Source: Desulfobacula toluolica Tol2
GTDB lineage: Bacteria; Desulfobacterota; Desulfobacteria; Desulfobacterales; Desulfobacteraceae
Reading direction: 5' to 3'
DNA: 64,000 nt
Assembly: GCF_000307105.1 (NCBI RefSeq)
Contig: NC_018645.1
Coordinates: forward strand, 1,810,578-1,874,577
The notes beneath the pieces were generated by a model that worked only from the letters and a program-made list of their open reading frames with translations, did no database searches and was not told the origin of the DNA. Below are positions 26,679 through 34,474 of this stretch, one piece after another. The position numbers and the translations under genes were made by a program. The stretch's first letter is position 1. The number at the start of each line of letters is the position of its first letter.

Positions 26679-27986
26679 ATGGAATGGTATATCGTTCTTT
26701 CTATTCTGGTGGTGTCTCTGTCTTTCTTTCTTTTTCTGGGGCTTCCGGTAGCATTTTCTCTGGGATTTCTCAGCATTATCTGTGCACTTGTTTTCTGGCC
26801 GGGCACCACCGGGCTGTATGGGGTTGCATTGGCCGGATATGGCCATATGGGCAATTATACATTGGTTTGCGTCCCTCTGTTTATCCTCATGGCACAGCTG
26901 GTGATGCACAGCCGCATGGGAACGGACAGCTATGAGGTGGCGGATCGTTTCCTGCGCCGGTTGCCGGGGGGGCTGGGAATGACCAGTGCCGTGTTTGGCG
27001 CTATATTTGGTGCGGTTTGCGGTGCAAGCACGGCTGGAACAGCTACGGTCGGTCTGCTGTCCCTTCCGGAAATGATAAAAAGAGAGTATCAGGCCGGCAT
27101 GTCCGGTGCCATTGTTGCATTTTCCGGTGCCTTGTCCATCTTGATCCCTCCCAGCGTAATTCTTATCCTTTACGGCACCCTGGCTAATGAATCCATCGGC
27201 GCACTGTTTGCCGGAGGAATTATTCCGGGAATCCTGATGACCGTTCTGGCCCTGGCCTATATTTTTATCCGGGTGCTGATTGATCCTGACGTGGCGCCCA
27301 GGGATGATGTCCGGTTTACATGGAAAGAGAAATTTGCCTCTCTTTCAAAGGTATGGTCGCTGTTAACGGTTATTTTTATTCTGTTGTTCACAATCTATAC
27401 GGGGGTTGCAACCCCTACTGAAGCCAGTGCCATCGCCTGCCTTGCTGTTTTTATCATTGCGTTTGTAAAAAAAAACCTGGATGTGAAGACTACCCGGAAA
27501 GCGCTTTTGCATACCGTAAAAACCACGGCAATGATCGGTTGGATTATTATCGGTGCCACATCTTTTGGGTATGTTATTATTTATTCCGGATGTGCAGCCG
27601 AGCTGACCGACTTTGTCGTATCCCTTCCGTTGCCAACCACTGCGGTGGTGATGATACTGATGCTGGGATTTTTGATTATGGGGATGTTTTTAGACCCTGC
27701 GGCCATCGTTATGATGACAACCCCCATTATATTGCCTATTTTGACCGCCCTGGAGATAGACACCTTGTGGTTCGGTATTTTAATGGCCGTAAATATGTGT
27801 GCCGGAAATATCTCACCGCCCATGGGATTGAACTTGTATATTGTAAAAGGGCTTGTGCCGGATAAAATAAAGCTGGCTGAATTGTTCAAAGCCGCAGTGC
27901 CGTTTATTATATTGGATATCGTCACCATCGGACTGATCATGATATTCCCTGAAATTGTTACCTGGCTTCCAAGCCTGATTGTTTAG
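26679..27986 (+). CDS. TRAP transporter large permease subunit (DctM-type)
   Basis: A 435-residue membrane protein with about 11-12 helices. Recognisable DctM segments are VPLFILMAQLVMHS, AVCGASTAGTATVGLLSLPEM and LSILIPPSVILILYGTLAN, and the C-terminal MFLDPAAIVMMTTPIILPI and MNCMCAGNISPPMG-like region (VNMCAGNISPPMGLNLYIV). It carries out ion-coupled import of the ligand delivered by the binding protein. AGGAG lies before the ATG. CoA-transferase genes follow in the same direction, linking uptake with CoA activation. Confidence 0.93.
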   Translation: MEWYIVLSILVVSLSFFLFLGLPVAFSLGFLSIICALVFWPGTTGLYGVALAGYGHMGNYTLVCVPLFILMAQLVMHSRMGTDSYEVADRFLRRLPGGLGMTSAVFGAIFGAVCGASTAGTATVGLLSLPEMIKREYQAGMSGAIVAFSGALSILIPPSVILILYGTLANESIGALFAGGIIPGILMTVLALAYIFIRVLIDPDVAPRDDVRFTWKEKFASLSKVWSLLTVIFILLFTIYTGVATPTEASAIACLAVFIIAFVKKNLDVKTTRKALLHTVKTTAMIGWIIIGATSFGYVIIYSGCAAELTDFVVSLPLPTTAVVMILMLGFLIMGMFLDPAAIVMMTTPIILPILTALEIDTLWFGILMAVNMCAGNISPPMGLNLYIVKGLVPDKIKLAELFKAAVPFIILDIVTIGLIMIFPEIVTWLPSLIV

Positions 27987-28030
27987 TACCATTGAAATAA
28001 TAATGAAATGAATAAAGAGGAAAAATATTG

Positions 28031-29008
28031 ATGAATAAAGGGTTAGAAAAAGTTATGGACCTTTCTGCGGCCATCGGGAAATTTGTGGAAAACGGCTGTC
28101 ATATGTGCATAGGAGGGTTTACGGTAAACAGAAACCCCATGGCTGCTGTGTATGAAATTATCCGCCAGAGAAAAAAAAATCTGCATCTGTATGCTCATTC
28201 CAACGGCCAGGGCGTGGACGAGCTTGTGGGGGCGGGATGTGTGGATAAACTGGAGATCGCATACGGCGGAAACGGCAAATTTGCTTCCACCTGTATCCGG
28301 TTCAAACGTGCGGTTCAAAACGGAGACCTGCTGGTTGAAGATTATTCCAATTATCAAATGACCCTGCGGTTCCAGGCCGGTGCCATGGGACTTCCCTATC
28401 TGCCGGTCAGGTCTTCTCTGGGAACCGATATTGTTAATAAATGGGGCTTTTCCAGGGAAATAAGAACCGGCGATCCCAAAATTCCGGACGATAAATTAAT
28501 TGTAGCGGATAATCCGTTCAATAAATGGGCGGATGTCGAAAAAATCGTTCTGGTGCCGGCCATTAATCCTGATGTCACCATTATCCATGTTCAGAAAGCA
28601 GATTCTCAAGGCACGGTAAGTATAGAGGGGTTGCCCATGGCGGATGTGGAACAGGCCAAAGCGGCACAATATCTCATCGTTACCTGTGAACAGCTTTTAG
28701 AGCCCGATGAGATGAAAAAACAGTCCGACATGAACCAGATTCCCCATTTTTGTGTTGATGCCGTTGTGCATATGCCCTGGGGCGCTTATCCCACGGCATG
28801 TTATAATTGTTATGATTATGACCCTGTGTATTTAAATAATTATGGAAAATTTGCCTCTGATGATCAGTTGTACCGGGAATACCTGGATAAATTTATCCAT
28901 GGAACACCCCATCATGAGGCGTTTCTTGAGTTGGCCGGAATGGATCGTTTAAACGCAGTCAAGGCTGATCCGGAACGCGGATATGCTGTTAACCTGGATC
29001 GAAGATAA
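28031..29008 (+). CDS. CoA-transferase alpha subunit, glutaconate CoA-transferase type
   Basis: A 325-residue class I CoA-transferase alpha subunit. CHMCIGGFTVNRNPMAAVYEI, LVEDYSNYQMTLRFQAGAMGLP and VIVTCEQLL-like segments closely follow glutaconate CoA-transferase subunit A. It forms a heterodimer/octamer with the beta subunit encoded next and moves CoA between carboxylic acids, for example acetyl- or succinyl-CoA and the catabolic substrate. ATG at 28031 is chosen over the in-frame TTG three bases earlier. Located 44 bp after the TRAP permease, so probably co-transcribed from the sigma-54 promoter. Confidence 0.9.
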   Translation: MNKGLEKVMDLSAAIGKFVENGCHMCIGGFTVNRNPMAAVYEIIRQRKKNLHLYAHSNGQGVDELVGAGCVDKLEIAYGGNGKFASTCIRFKRAVQNGDLLVEDYSNYQMTLRFQAGAMGLPYLPVRSSLGTDIVNKWGFSREIRTGDPKIPDDKLIVADNPFNKWADVEKIVLVPAINPDVTIIHVQKADSQGTVSIEGLPMADVEQAKAAQYLIVTCEQLLEPDEMKKQSDMNQIPHFCVDAVVHMPWGAYPTACYNCYDYDPVYLNNYGKFASDDQLYREYLDKFIHGTPHHEAFLELAGMDRLNAVKADPERGYAVNLDRR

Positions 29009-29075
29009 ATCGGTTTTAGAGCGGATCATTTTGCCTTTACAGGCTTTTTTTAAAAAAATTTAGGAGTGAAATAAT

Positions 29076-29846
29076 ATGGCCGATTATACCTTGAGAGAAC
29101 TGATGACCATTGCTGCTGCCCGGCAGATAAACAACGGGGAAATCGTTTTTTGCGGCACCGGGATTTCCATGCTGGCTGCCATGGCGGCAAAACATATCAG
29201 TGCGCCGGAAAGTGTGATATTTTTTGAAACCGGTGCCATTGATTCAAAGCTTGAAGAAGTCCCCATGGCTGTTGCCGATCCCCGGGTCATGTACGCGACA
29301 TCGGTGAACGGCAGTCTTGCAGATGCGTTTGCCACCATGCAGAACAAAAAAACCGGAAAACGGGTTGTGGGAATCATGGGGGCCGCACAGATTGATATTT
29401 ATGGAAACCTCAATTCCACGGTGATTGGGGATTACCATCGCCCAAAGGTCCGGTTTTCCGGCAGTGGCGGTGCCTGCGATGTGGCATCCTTTGTGCCGAA
29501 GAGCATTATTTTCATGCAGCATGAAAAAAGAAAATTTGTAAAAAAAGTTGATTATCTCACAAGTCCGGGGTGGCTCAACGGTCCCGGCAGCCGTGAGGCA
29601 GAAGGCCTCGGCGGTTCCGGGCCATCCACGGTGATTACCAACATGGCGATTATGGGATTTGATAAAATCACAAAGAAAATGTATCTGGATAAAGTCTATC
29701 CCGGCATTACACCGGAGCAGGTGCTGGACAACATGGAGTTTGAGGTGGATATATCAAGGGCCGGGGAACTTGATCCGCCTTCTATGGATGAGCTGATGGT
29801 GCTGCGTGAAAAATGTGATCCCCAAAAATTAATTCTTGGAAATTAA
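29076..29846 (+). CDS. CoA-transferase beta subunit, glutaconate CoA-transferase type
   Basis: A 256-residue class I CoA-transferase beta subunit. The catalytic Glu is in SVIFFETGAIDSK (about residue 52), which aligns with the thioester-forming Glu54 of the Acidaminococcus enzyme. The GDYHRPKVRFSGSGGA and QHEKRKFVKKVDYLTSPGW blocks are diagnostic. AGGAGTG lies 8 nt before the ATG. Its actual substrate is not shown by sequence; the neighbouring aromatic-type genes favour an aryl- or alkylsuccinate or a dicarboxylate. Converges with the response regulator gene. Confidence 0.9.
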   Translation: MADYTLRELMTIAAARQINNGEIVFCGTGISMLAAMAAKHISAPESVIFFETGAIDSKLEEVPMAVADPRVMYATSVNGSLADAFATMQNKKTGKRVVGIMGAAQIDIYGNLNSTVIGDYHRPKVRFSGSGGACDVASFVPKSIIFMQHEKRKFVKKVDYLTSPGWLNGPGSREAEGLGGSGPSTVITNMAIMGFDKITKKMYLDKVYPGITPEQVLDNMEFEVDISRAGELDPPSMDELMVLREKCDPQKLILGN

Positions 29847-29861
29847 ACAATCTTGATTTTG

Positions 29862-29887
29862 CCCCCGTGCCCTCAGCCCGGGGGTAA
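29862..29887. terminator. GC-rich hairpin between convergent genes
   Basis: CCCCCG and CGGGGG arms separated by about 11 bases lie across the end of the minus-strand regulator gene and just after the CoA-transferase beta gene, with tttt/aaaa on the flanks. It could act as a bidirectional terminator; the stem is short. Confidence 0.4.
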
Positions 29888-31279
29888 AATGATATTGAGC
29901 CGTTCCATGCGGCGGTTCAGCGCAAACCTGCTGATGCCCAGTATCCGTCCGGTTTCGGTCTTGTTCCCTTTGGCTTTTTCCAGGGCGTTCCGGATGATGC
30001 GGTTTTCAAACTGGTCCATGGCGGTTTTCAGATCATGACCGGGGTCCGGGGCGGGCGTCTCACTATCGTGTTCCATGACCGGTTTCTCATGCAAGCCTGT
30101 TCCCTGTTTGAATTCCGGGGGCAGCACCTTTGTTTCTATGGTATCCCCTTTGGTGAAAATCACCGCTCTTTCAATGACGTTTCTCAATTCCCTGACATTT
30201 CCCTCCCATGGATACCGGGTAAATATCTGTTTTACCGGTTCGGAAATTTTTTTAGGCGGTTTTTTCATGTCCCGGCAGAATTCATTTAAAAAATAGTCTG
30301 CCAGCAGCAGGATATCATCCTTGCGTTCTTTCAGGGGCGGCATATAAAGGGTGATCACATTTAAACGGTAAAAAAGATCCTGCCGGAATTCTCCGTTTTT
30401 AATGGCGGTTTCAAGATTTTTGTTGGTGGCGGCAACAATCCTGACATCCACTTTGATATCCCGCCCGCTGCCCAGGCGTTTAAATTGTTTTTTTTCAAGA
30501 AACCGTAAGAGTTTTGCCTGGGCTGGCAAGGGCATATCCCCTATTTCATCCAGAAAAACAGTTCCGTTGTCTCCCAGCTCCAATAATCCTTTTTTGTCTT
30601 TTTTGGCATCGGTAAACGCGCCTTTTTCATATCCGAACAACTCGCTTTCAATAATGGTTTCAGGAAGGGATGCACAATTGATTTCAATAAAGGGGGCCTT
30701 GTTTCTTTTGCTTCTATAATGGATGGCACTGGCCACAAGTTCCTTGCCTGTACCGCTTTGTCCGCGGATTAAAACCGTTGTGTCTCCGGCATGGGACAAA
30801 ATGTCTATTTGTTTGTACACTTCTTTCATTTCAGGACTCTGCCCCACCAGGTCGCTGAACCTGTAAAATCGTCGCTGCTGGTATTTGAGATATTCATACT
30901 CCTTTCGAAAGTTCCGGTCTTCAAGGGCCTGTCCCACCAGCAGCCGTATGTCTTCCAGTTCAAAGGGCTTGTTGATAAAATTAAACGCCCCTCTTTTGAC
31001 GGCCTGCACCGTTGTCTGGGTGTCCCCGTAGGCCGTCATGATAATGACCGGCACCTCCCGGTTCCAGGCGGAAATTTTTTCCAATACCTGGATGCCGTTC
31101 ATTCCCGGAAGCCTCAGGTCAAGAAGAACCAGGTGGGGTGAAAATGTTTCCAAAAGCGTTATTGCCTCTTCTCCCGAATCAGCTGTGGCAATTTCATAGC
31201 CCTTTCCTTCAAAGGCAATTGCCAGGGACCGGCTTAATACTATTTCATCATCAACAATCAAAATTCGTTCCTGTTCCAT
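29873..31279 (-). CDS. NtrC-family sigma-54-dependent response regulator
   Basis: A 468-residue activator starting MEQERILIVDDE; the ATG at 31279 has AGGAG 9 nt upstream and lies 1 nt after the kinase stop. Receiver Asp is in LVLLDLRLPGMNG, Walker A is GQSGTGKE, Walker B is FLDEIGDMPL, and the Fis-like helix-turn-helix is ETGRILGISRFALNRRMERL. The sigma-54 contact loop reads GAFTDA rather than GAFTGA, a variant also seen in some other activators. Paired with the upstream membrane kinase; likely targets are the sigma-54 promoters at 24924 and 40671. Confidence 0.93.
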   Translation of the reverse strand: MEQERILIVDDEIVLSRSLAIAFEGKGYEIATADSGEEAITLLETFSPHLVLLDLRLPGMNGIQVLEKISAWNREVPVIIMTAYGDTQTTVQAVKRGAFNFINKPFELEDIRLLVGQALEDRNFRKEYEYLKYQQRRFYRFSDLVGQSPEMKEVYKQIDILSHAGDTTVLIRGQSGTGKELVASAIHYRSKRNKAPFIEINCASLPETIIESELFGYEKGAFTDAKKDKKGLLELGDNGTVFLDEIGDMPLPAQAKLLRFLEKKQFKRLGSGRDIKVDVRIVAATNKNLETAIKNGEFRQDLFYRLNVITLYMPPLKERKDDILLLADYFLNEFCRDMKKPPKKISEPVKQIFTRYPWEGNVRELRNVIERAVIFTKGDTIETKVLPPEFKQGTGLHEKPVMEHDSETPAPDPGHDLKTAMDQFENRIIRNALEKAKGNKTETGRILGISRFALNRRMERLNIILPPG

Positions 31280-31280
31280 G

Positions 31281-33512
31281 CTACCGATCTCCTGTCTGCT
31301 TTTTATCGGATGCCGGCAACAGCAGCCGGACCTGTGTTCCCTGCTGCACCACACTGTCGATAAAGATATATCCTTTGTTTTTTTCCAGTAATTTATGAAC
31401 AATGGAAAGTCCCAGGCCGGTTCCTTTGGGGGAAGTGGAAAAAAAAGGATCAAAAACCCGTGGCAGAGCTTCCTTTGAAATTCCATGGCCGGTATCTTTG
31501 AACCGGATTTCAACAAACCCGGCCCTGTACATTGCAAAATCAGGATCTTTTTGGGTCAGCTTTGTTTTTATTTGTTCTTCGTTCCTGACATTCCCTGCGG
31601 TTATAGTCAGCTCTCCCCCTGCTTCCATGGCTGTGAGGCTGTTTAAAATCAGGTTAAGAAAGACCTGGTGCATCTGCTCCTGGTCGGCCATGGCAAAAGA
31701 AAGGTCTTTATCATACCTGCAAATCAGGCGGATATCGGATTTTTTGAGCTTTTCCTTGACCATGCCAATGGTTTTTTCCAGGATGTTTTTTACATTTACC
31801 GGTGACGGAAGCGGGGGGGATGGACGGGAAAACCGCAATAAATCGGATACGATGGTGTTCAGCCGGTTGATTTCAGACAATACCCCGGAAATCAGGATCT
31901 GTTCCGCATCGGTGCGTGCCCTTTCGGCCAGCACCTGGAGACTTGTTTTCATGCCGGCCAGGGGATTTCTTATTTCATGGGCCATGCCGGCGGACAGCTG
32001 CCCCAGGGAAGCCAGTTTGTCAACTCGGACCATGAGTTCTTCCATGCGCTTTCTGCGGGTGATGTCACGGATATCCGCGATGGCACCGATCAGTCCGCCT
32101 GACTGGTCGGTAAGCTGGGAGGTATTGATCTCCACACAGGAGGCCTTGTCATCGGACCGGGCCAGTTTCAGTTCATGATCCCGTGTATTTTCACCGGATT
32201 TCATGGAATGCTTCAAGAGGTCTACAACCTGTTGCACCGGTTCACAGGGCCGGAAACCGTCTGTCCCGGATGTTTCCCTGTGACCATATCCCAGCATGGT
32301 TTGTGCACTCTGGTTAATGGAGGAAATTTGGCCTGCCTCATCTACGGTGATGATACCGGAAGACACGTTCCTGAAAATATCTTCCATAAAAGTTTTCAGG
32401 TCCACGATCTCTTTCATGTTTTTCTTCAGGGTGGCCACCATCTTGTTGAATTCCCTGGCCACAGCCGAGAGTTCATCATTGGATTTAATTTCAATCCGCT
32501 GGTCAAGGTCTCCTTTCCCAATGGCTTCAGCACCTTTGATCAATTGCAGTATGGGACGGGTCAGGCTTTTAATGAACAGGAAGGATACCGGCAGGAAAAG
32601 CCCGATTATAATCATGATAAAGGATATGATTTGATTCCTGAATGTGTGGATATCCGCCATTAACTCGGATTTAAAAACCGTCACCCCGATACTCCAGTTC
32701 ATCAGGGTGCAGGGAAGGTATACAATAAATTTTTCAGCATTGTCATGCGTATAATTTCCGAATCCTTTTTTACCGTCCATCATATTGTTGATATGCGTTT
32801 GAAAGCGGTGGTCACTCAAGGCCTGGATATCCGTTTCAGAATCAATCTCCTTGTCCGGATGGTAAATCAGAAATCCGTTTTTGTGTATTAAAAAGGCATA
32901 CCCTTTTTCCCCGATGCGGAGGCTTGCCACATAATCAACAAACGCGTATTTTTTAAGGTCAAAGGCCAGAACACCAACTATTTTATCCGGATTTTCAAAA
33001 TCATACACAATTTTTCCCAGCATCACGACCTTTGAAGACCGGTGGTTTGAAAATTGAAGATCTGACAGAAATCTGCCGGTTTCAAGTGTTTTTGCAAACC
33101 AGTCGGCTCCGGAAAAATCCGGGAGACTGTCATCCTGGTCTCCGGTAACGGACAAAATGGTTTTTCCCGCCAGATTGACCAGGTAAATGCCATTGTAATT
33201 TGGGTTGCTTTGAAAATAATCTGCCAGCAGGCGCTGGGAGGTATCAAGGCGTTGATTGAATTCAAATTGCAGGAATGTCAACTGAATAAAAGGGAACTTT
33301 GATAACAGGTCAATGTCTTTTTGGGCAGCATCAAAAAAATGATCCACCTGTTGTGCGGTTTTCTGGGCAACCTTGTCCAGCTGCTGGCGGGTCTGTACCA
33401 GGAGTGCATTGGCTGCGCTGTGATAGGAAACAGCTCCGACAACCAGCAGGGGGATTGCCCCCAGTATCATCAGGATACAAATCAGCTTGGTCCGTATGCT
33501 GGAAAATAACAT
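31281..33512 (-). CDS. Membrane sensor histidine kinase (dCache-HAMP-PAS-HisKA-HATPase)
   Basis: A 743-residue kinase. A membrane helix (residues about 8-30) leads to a large periplasmic double-Cache-type sensor (about 32-285), then a second helix (IISFIMIIIGLFLPVSFLFI), HAMP, a PAS domain (about 375-490), HisKA with MAHEIRNPLAGM (phosphoacceptor His) and HATPase with KDTGHGIS and GTGLGLSIV. Cache domains usually bind small organic ligands such as carboxylic acids or aromatics outside the cell, so this kinase may sense the substrate taken up by the TRAP or symporter systems. Operon: iclR, this kinase, response regulator. Confidence 0.92.
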   Translation of the reverse strand: MLFSSIRTKLICILMILGAIPLLVVGAVSYHSAANALLVQTRQQLDKVAQKTAQQVDHFFDAAQKDIDLLSKFPFIQLTFLQFEFNQRLDTSQRLLADYFQSNPNYNGIYLVNLAGKTILSVTGDQDDSLPDFSGADWFAKTLETGRFLSDLQFSNHRSSKVVMLGKIVYDFENPDKIVGVLAFDLKKYAFVDYVASLRIGEKGYAFLIHKNGFLIYHPDKEIDSETDIQALSDHRFQTHINNMMDGKKGFGNYTHDNAEKFIVYLPCTLMNWSIGVTVFKSELMADIHTFRNQIISFIMIIIGLFLPVSFLFIKSLTRPILQLIKGAEAIGKGDLDQRIEIKSNDELSAVAREFNKMVATLKKNMKEIVDLKTFMEDIFRNVSSGIITVDEAGQISSINQSAQTMLGYGHRETSGTDGFRPCEPVQQVVDLLKHSMKSGENTRDHELKLARSDDKASCVEINTSQLTDQSGGLIGAIADIRDITRRKRMEELMVRVDKLASLGQLSAGMAHEIRNPLAGMKTSLQVLAERARTDAEQILISGVLSEINRLNTIVSDLLRFSRPSPPLPSPVNVKNILEKTIGMVKEKLKKSDIRLICRYDKDLSFAMADQEQMHQVFLNLILNSLTAMEAGGELTITAGNVRNEEQIKTKLTQKDPDFAMYRAGFVEIRFKDTGHGISKEALPRVFDPFFSTSPKGTGLGLSIVHKLLEKNKGYIFIDSVVQQGTQVRLLLPASDKKQTGDR

Positions 33513-33532
33513 GATACCATTCCCCTGCCGGA

Positions 33533-34291
33533 TCAGACAGTCATTTTTTTTTGAATTTTATCAGCGATGTGTTTTATGAATTCTCCCCAGGACCGGAGAC
33601 GCTTTTCGGGTAGCATTTTTTTAAGCCCAACCACATAAATGGCAGCGGGAATGGTCTTGCTGACATACAGGGGAACGGCTACGGCATGGATACCTTCGGT
33701 GTATTCCTCCCTGTCAAAGGCCACGCCCTCTTTTTGAACTTTTTGAATCATTTTTTTAAAATCGACCTTATCCACACAGGAAAAAGGGGTAAAAGCAACC
33801 AGATCATTGGTGGCCAGAAGATGATCCAGGTCATGGTCTGTGAGTTGGCAAAGGAGGGCTTTCCCCCCTGCTCCAACGAACAGCGAGTGGCTGTGTCCCA
33901 CCTCGGTGGATATTTTAAATCCTGTGATGGAATCTGCCTTTTCCACCACAACAGCGTTTAAGGCCGAGCGAACAACCAGAAAAGCGGTCAATCCTGTTTT
34001 AAGATTAATTTCTTCCAGATACGGTCGGGCCGTTTGAACCAGGTTGGTCGATTTTCCTGCTGTCTTACTCAATTGATAGAAGTGTGACCCAAGATGAAAT
34101 TTTCCCTCATCATCACGTTCAAGGATTCCCAGATCCACCAGGGAGTAGACTATATTGAATACCGTACTGCGGTGATATCCCAGGGCGGAAGCAATGGCGC
34201 TGATCCCCAGGGATTTCCGAGTCTTTGACAACAGATCAATCAGATCAAAACATTTATATATGGCTGGTACTGCTTTAAATTCTACAGACAT
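33533..34291 (-). CDS. IclR-family transcriptional regulator
   Basis: A 252-residue regulator: N-terminal winged helix-turn-helix (LGISAIASALGYHRSTVFNIVYSL) and C-terminal effector domain (VGHSHSLFVGAGGKALLCQL, EEYTEGIHAVAVPLYV). IclR proteins often control aromatic acid catabolism and bind palindromic operators. The inverted repeats at 37279-37312 and 40227-40259, upstream of the glycyl radical enzyme and the molybdoenzyme, are candidate sites. It lies between the glycyl radical enzyme gene and the kinase on the same strand. Confidence 0.92.
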   Translation of the reverse strand: MSVEFKAVPAIYKCFDLIDLLSKTRKSLGISAIASALGYHRSTVFNIVYSLVDLGILERDDEGKFHLGSHFYQLSKTAGKSTNLVQTARPYLEEINLKTGLTAFLVVRSALNAVVVEKADSITGFKISTEVGHSHSLFVGAGGKALLCQLTDHDLDHLLATNDLVAFTPFSCVDKVDFKKMIQKVQKEGVAFDREEYTEGIHAVAVPLYVSKTIPAAIYVVGLKKMLPEKRLRSWGEFIKHIADKIQKKMTV

Positions 34292-34334
34292 GGCTGTTTT
34301 TTATCAAAGGCCTTTTCAATTAAAATAAACTTCT

Positions 34335-34363
34335 ATTTTTAAACAGCCACCAATGGTTGTCAA
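34335..34363 (-). promoter_or_regulatory. Possible promoter of the iclR-kinase-regulator operon
   Basis: On the minus strand TTGACA (34363-34358) is followed after 16-17 bp by TAAAAA/AAAAAT (34341-34335), about 45 nt upstream of the iclR start. The -35 box is perfect and the -10 box is weak. Confidence 0.4.
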
Positions 34364-34425
34364 GTGAAATTATAGCAGCCTTGTTTTTTAAAAAATATAA
34401 TTCAGTGATAGGGTAATATTGGGAT

Positions 34426-34452
34426 CATCCCCGGCAAATATAGCCGGGGATG
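34426..34452 (-). terminator. Strong hairpin after the glycyl radical enzyme gene
   Basis: Perfect 10-bp arms CATCCCCGGC (34426-34435) and GCCGGGGATG (34443-34452) with a 7-nt loop, 22 bp past the stop of the glycyl radical enzyme gene. There is no immediate U-run on the minus strand, so it may stabilise or attenuate the transcript rather than fully end it. Confidence 0.55.
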
Positions 34453-34474
34453 AGGAAGTCGTTAATATGGTGGG

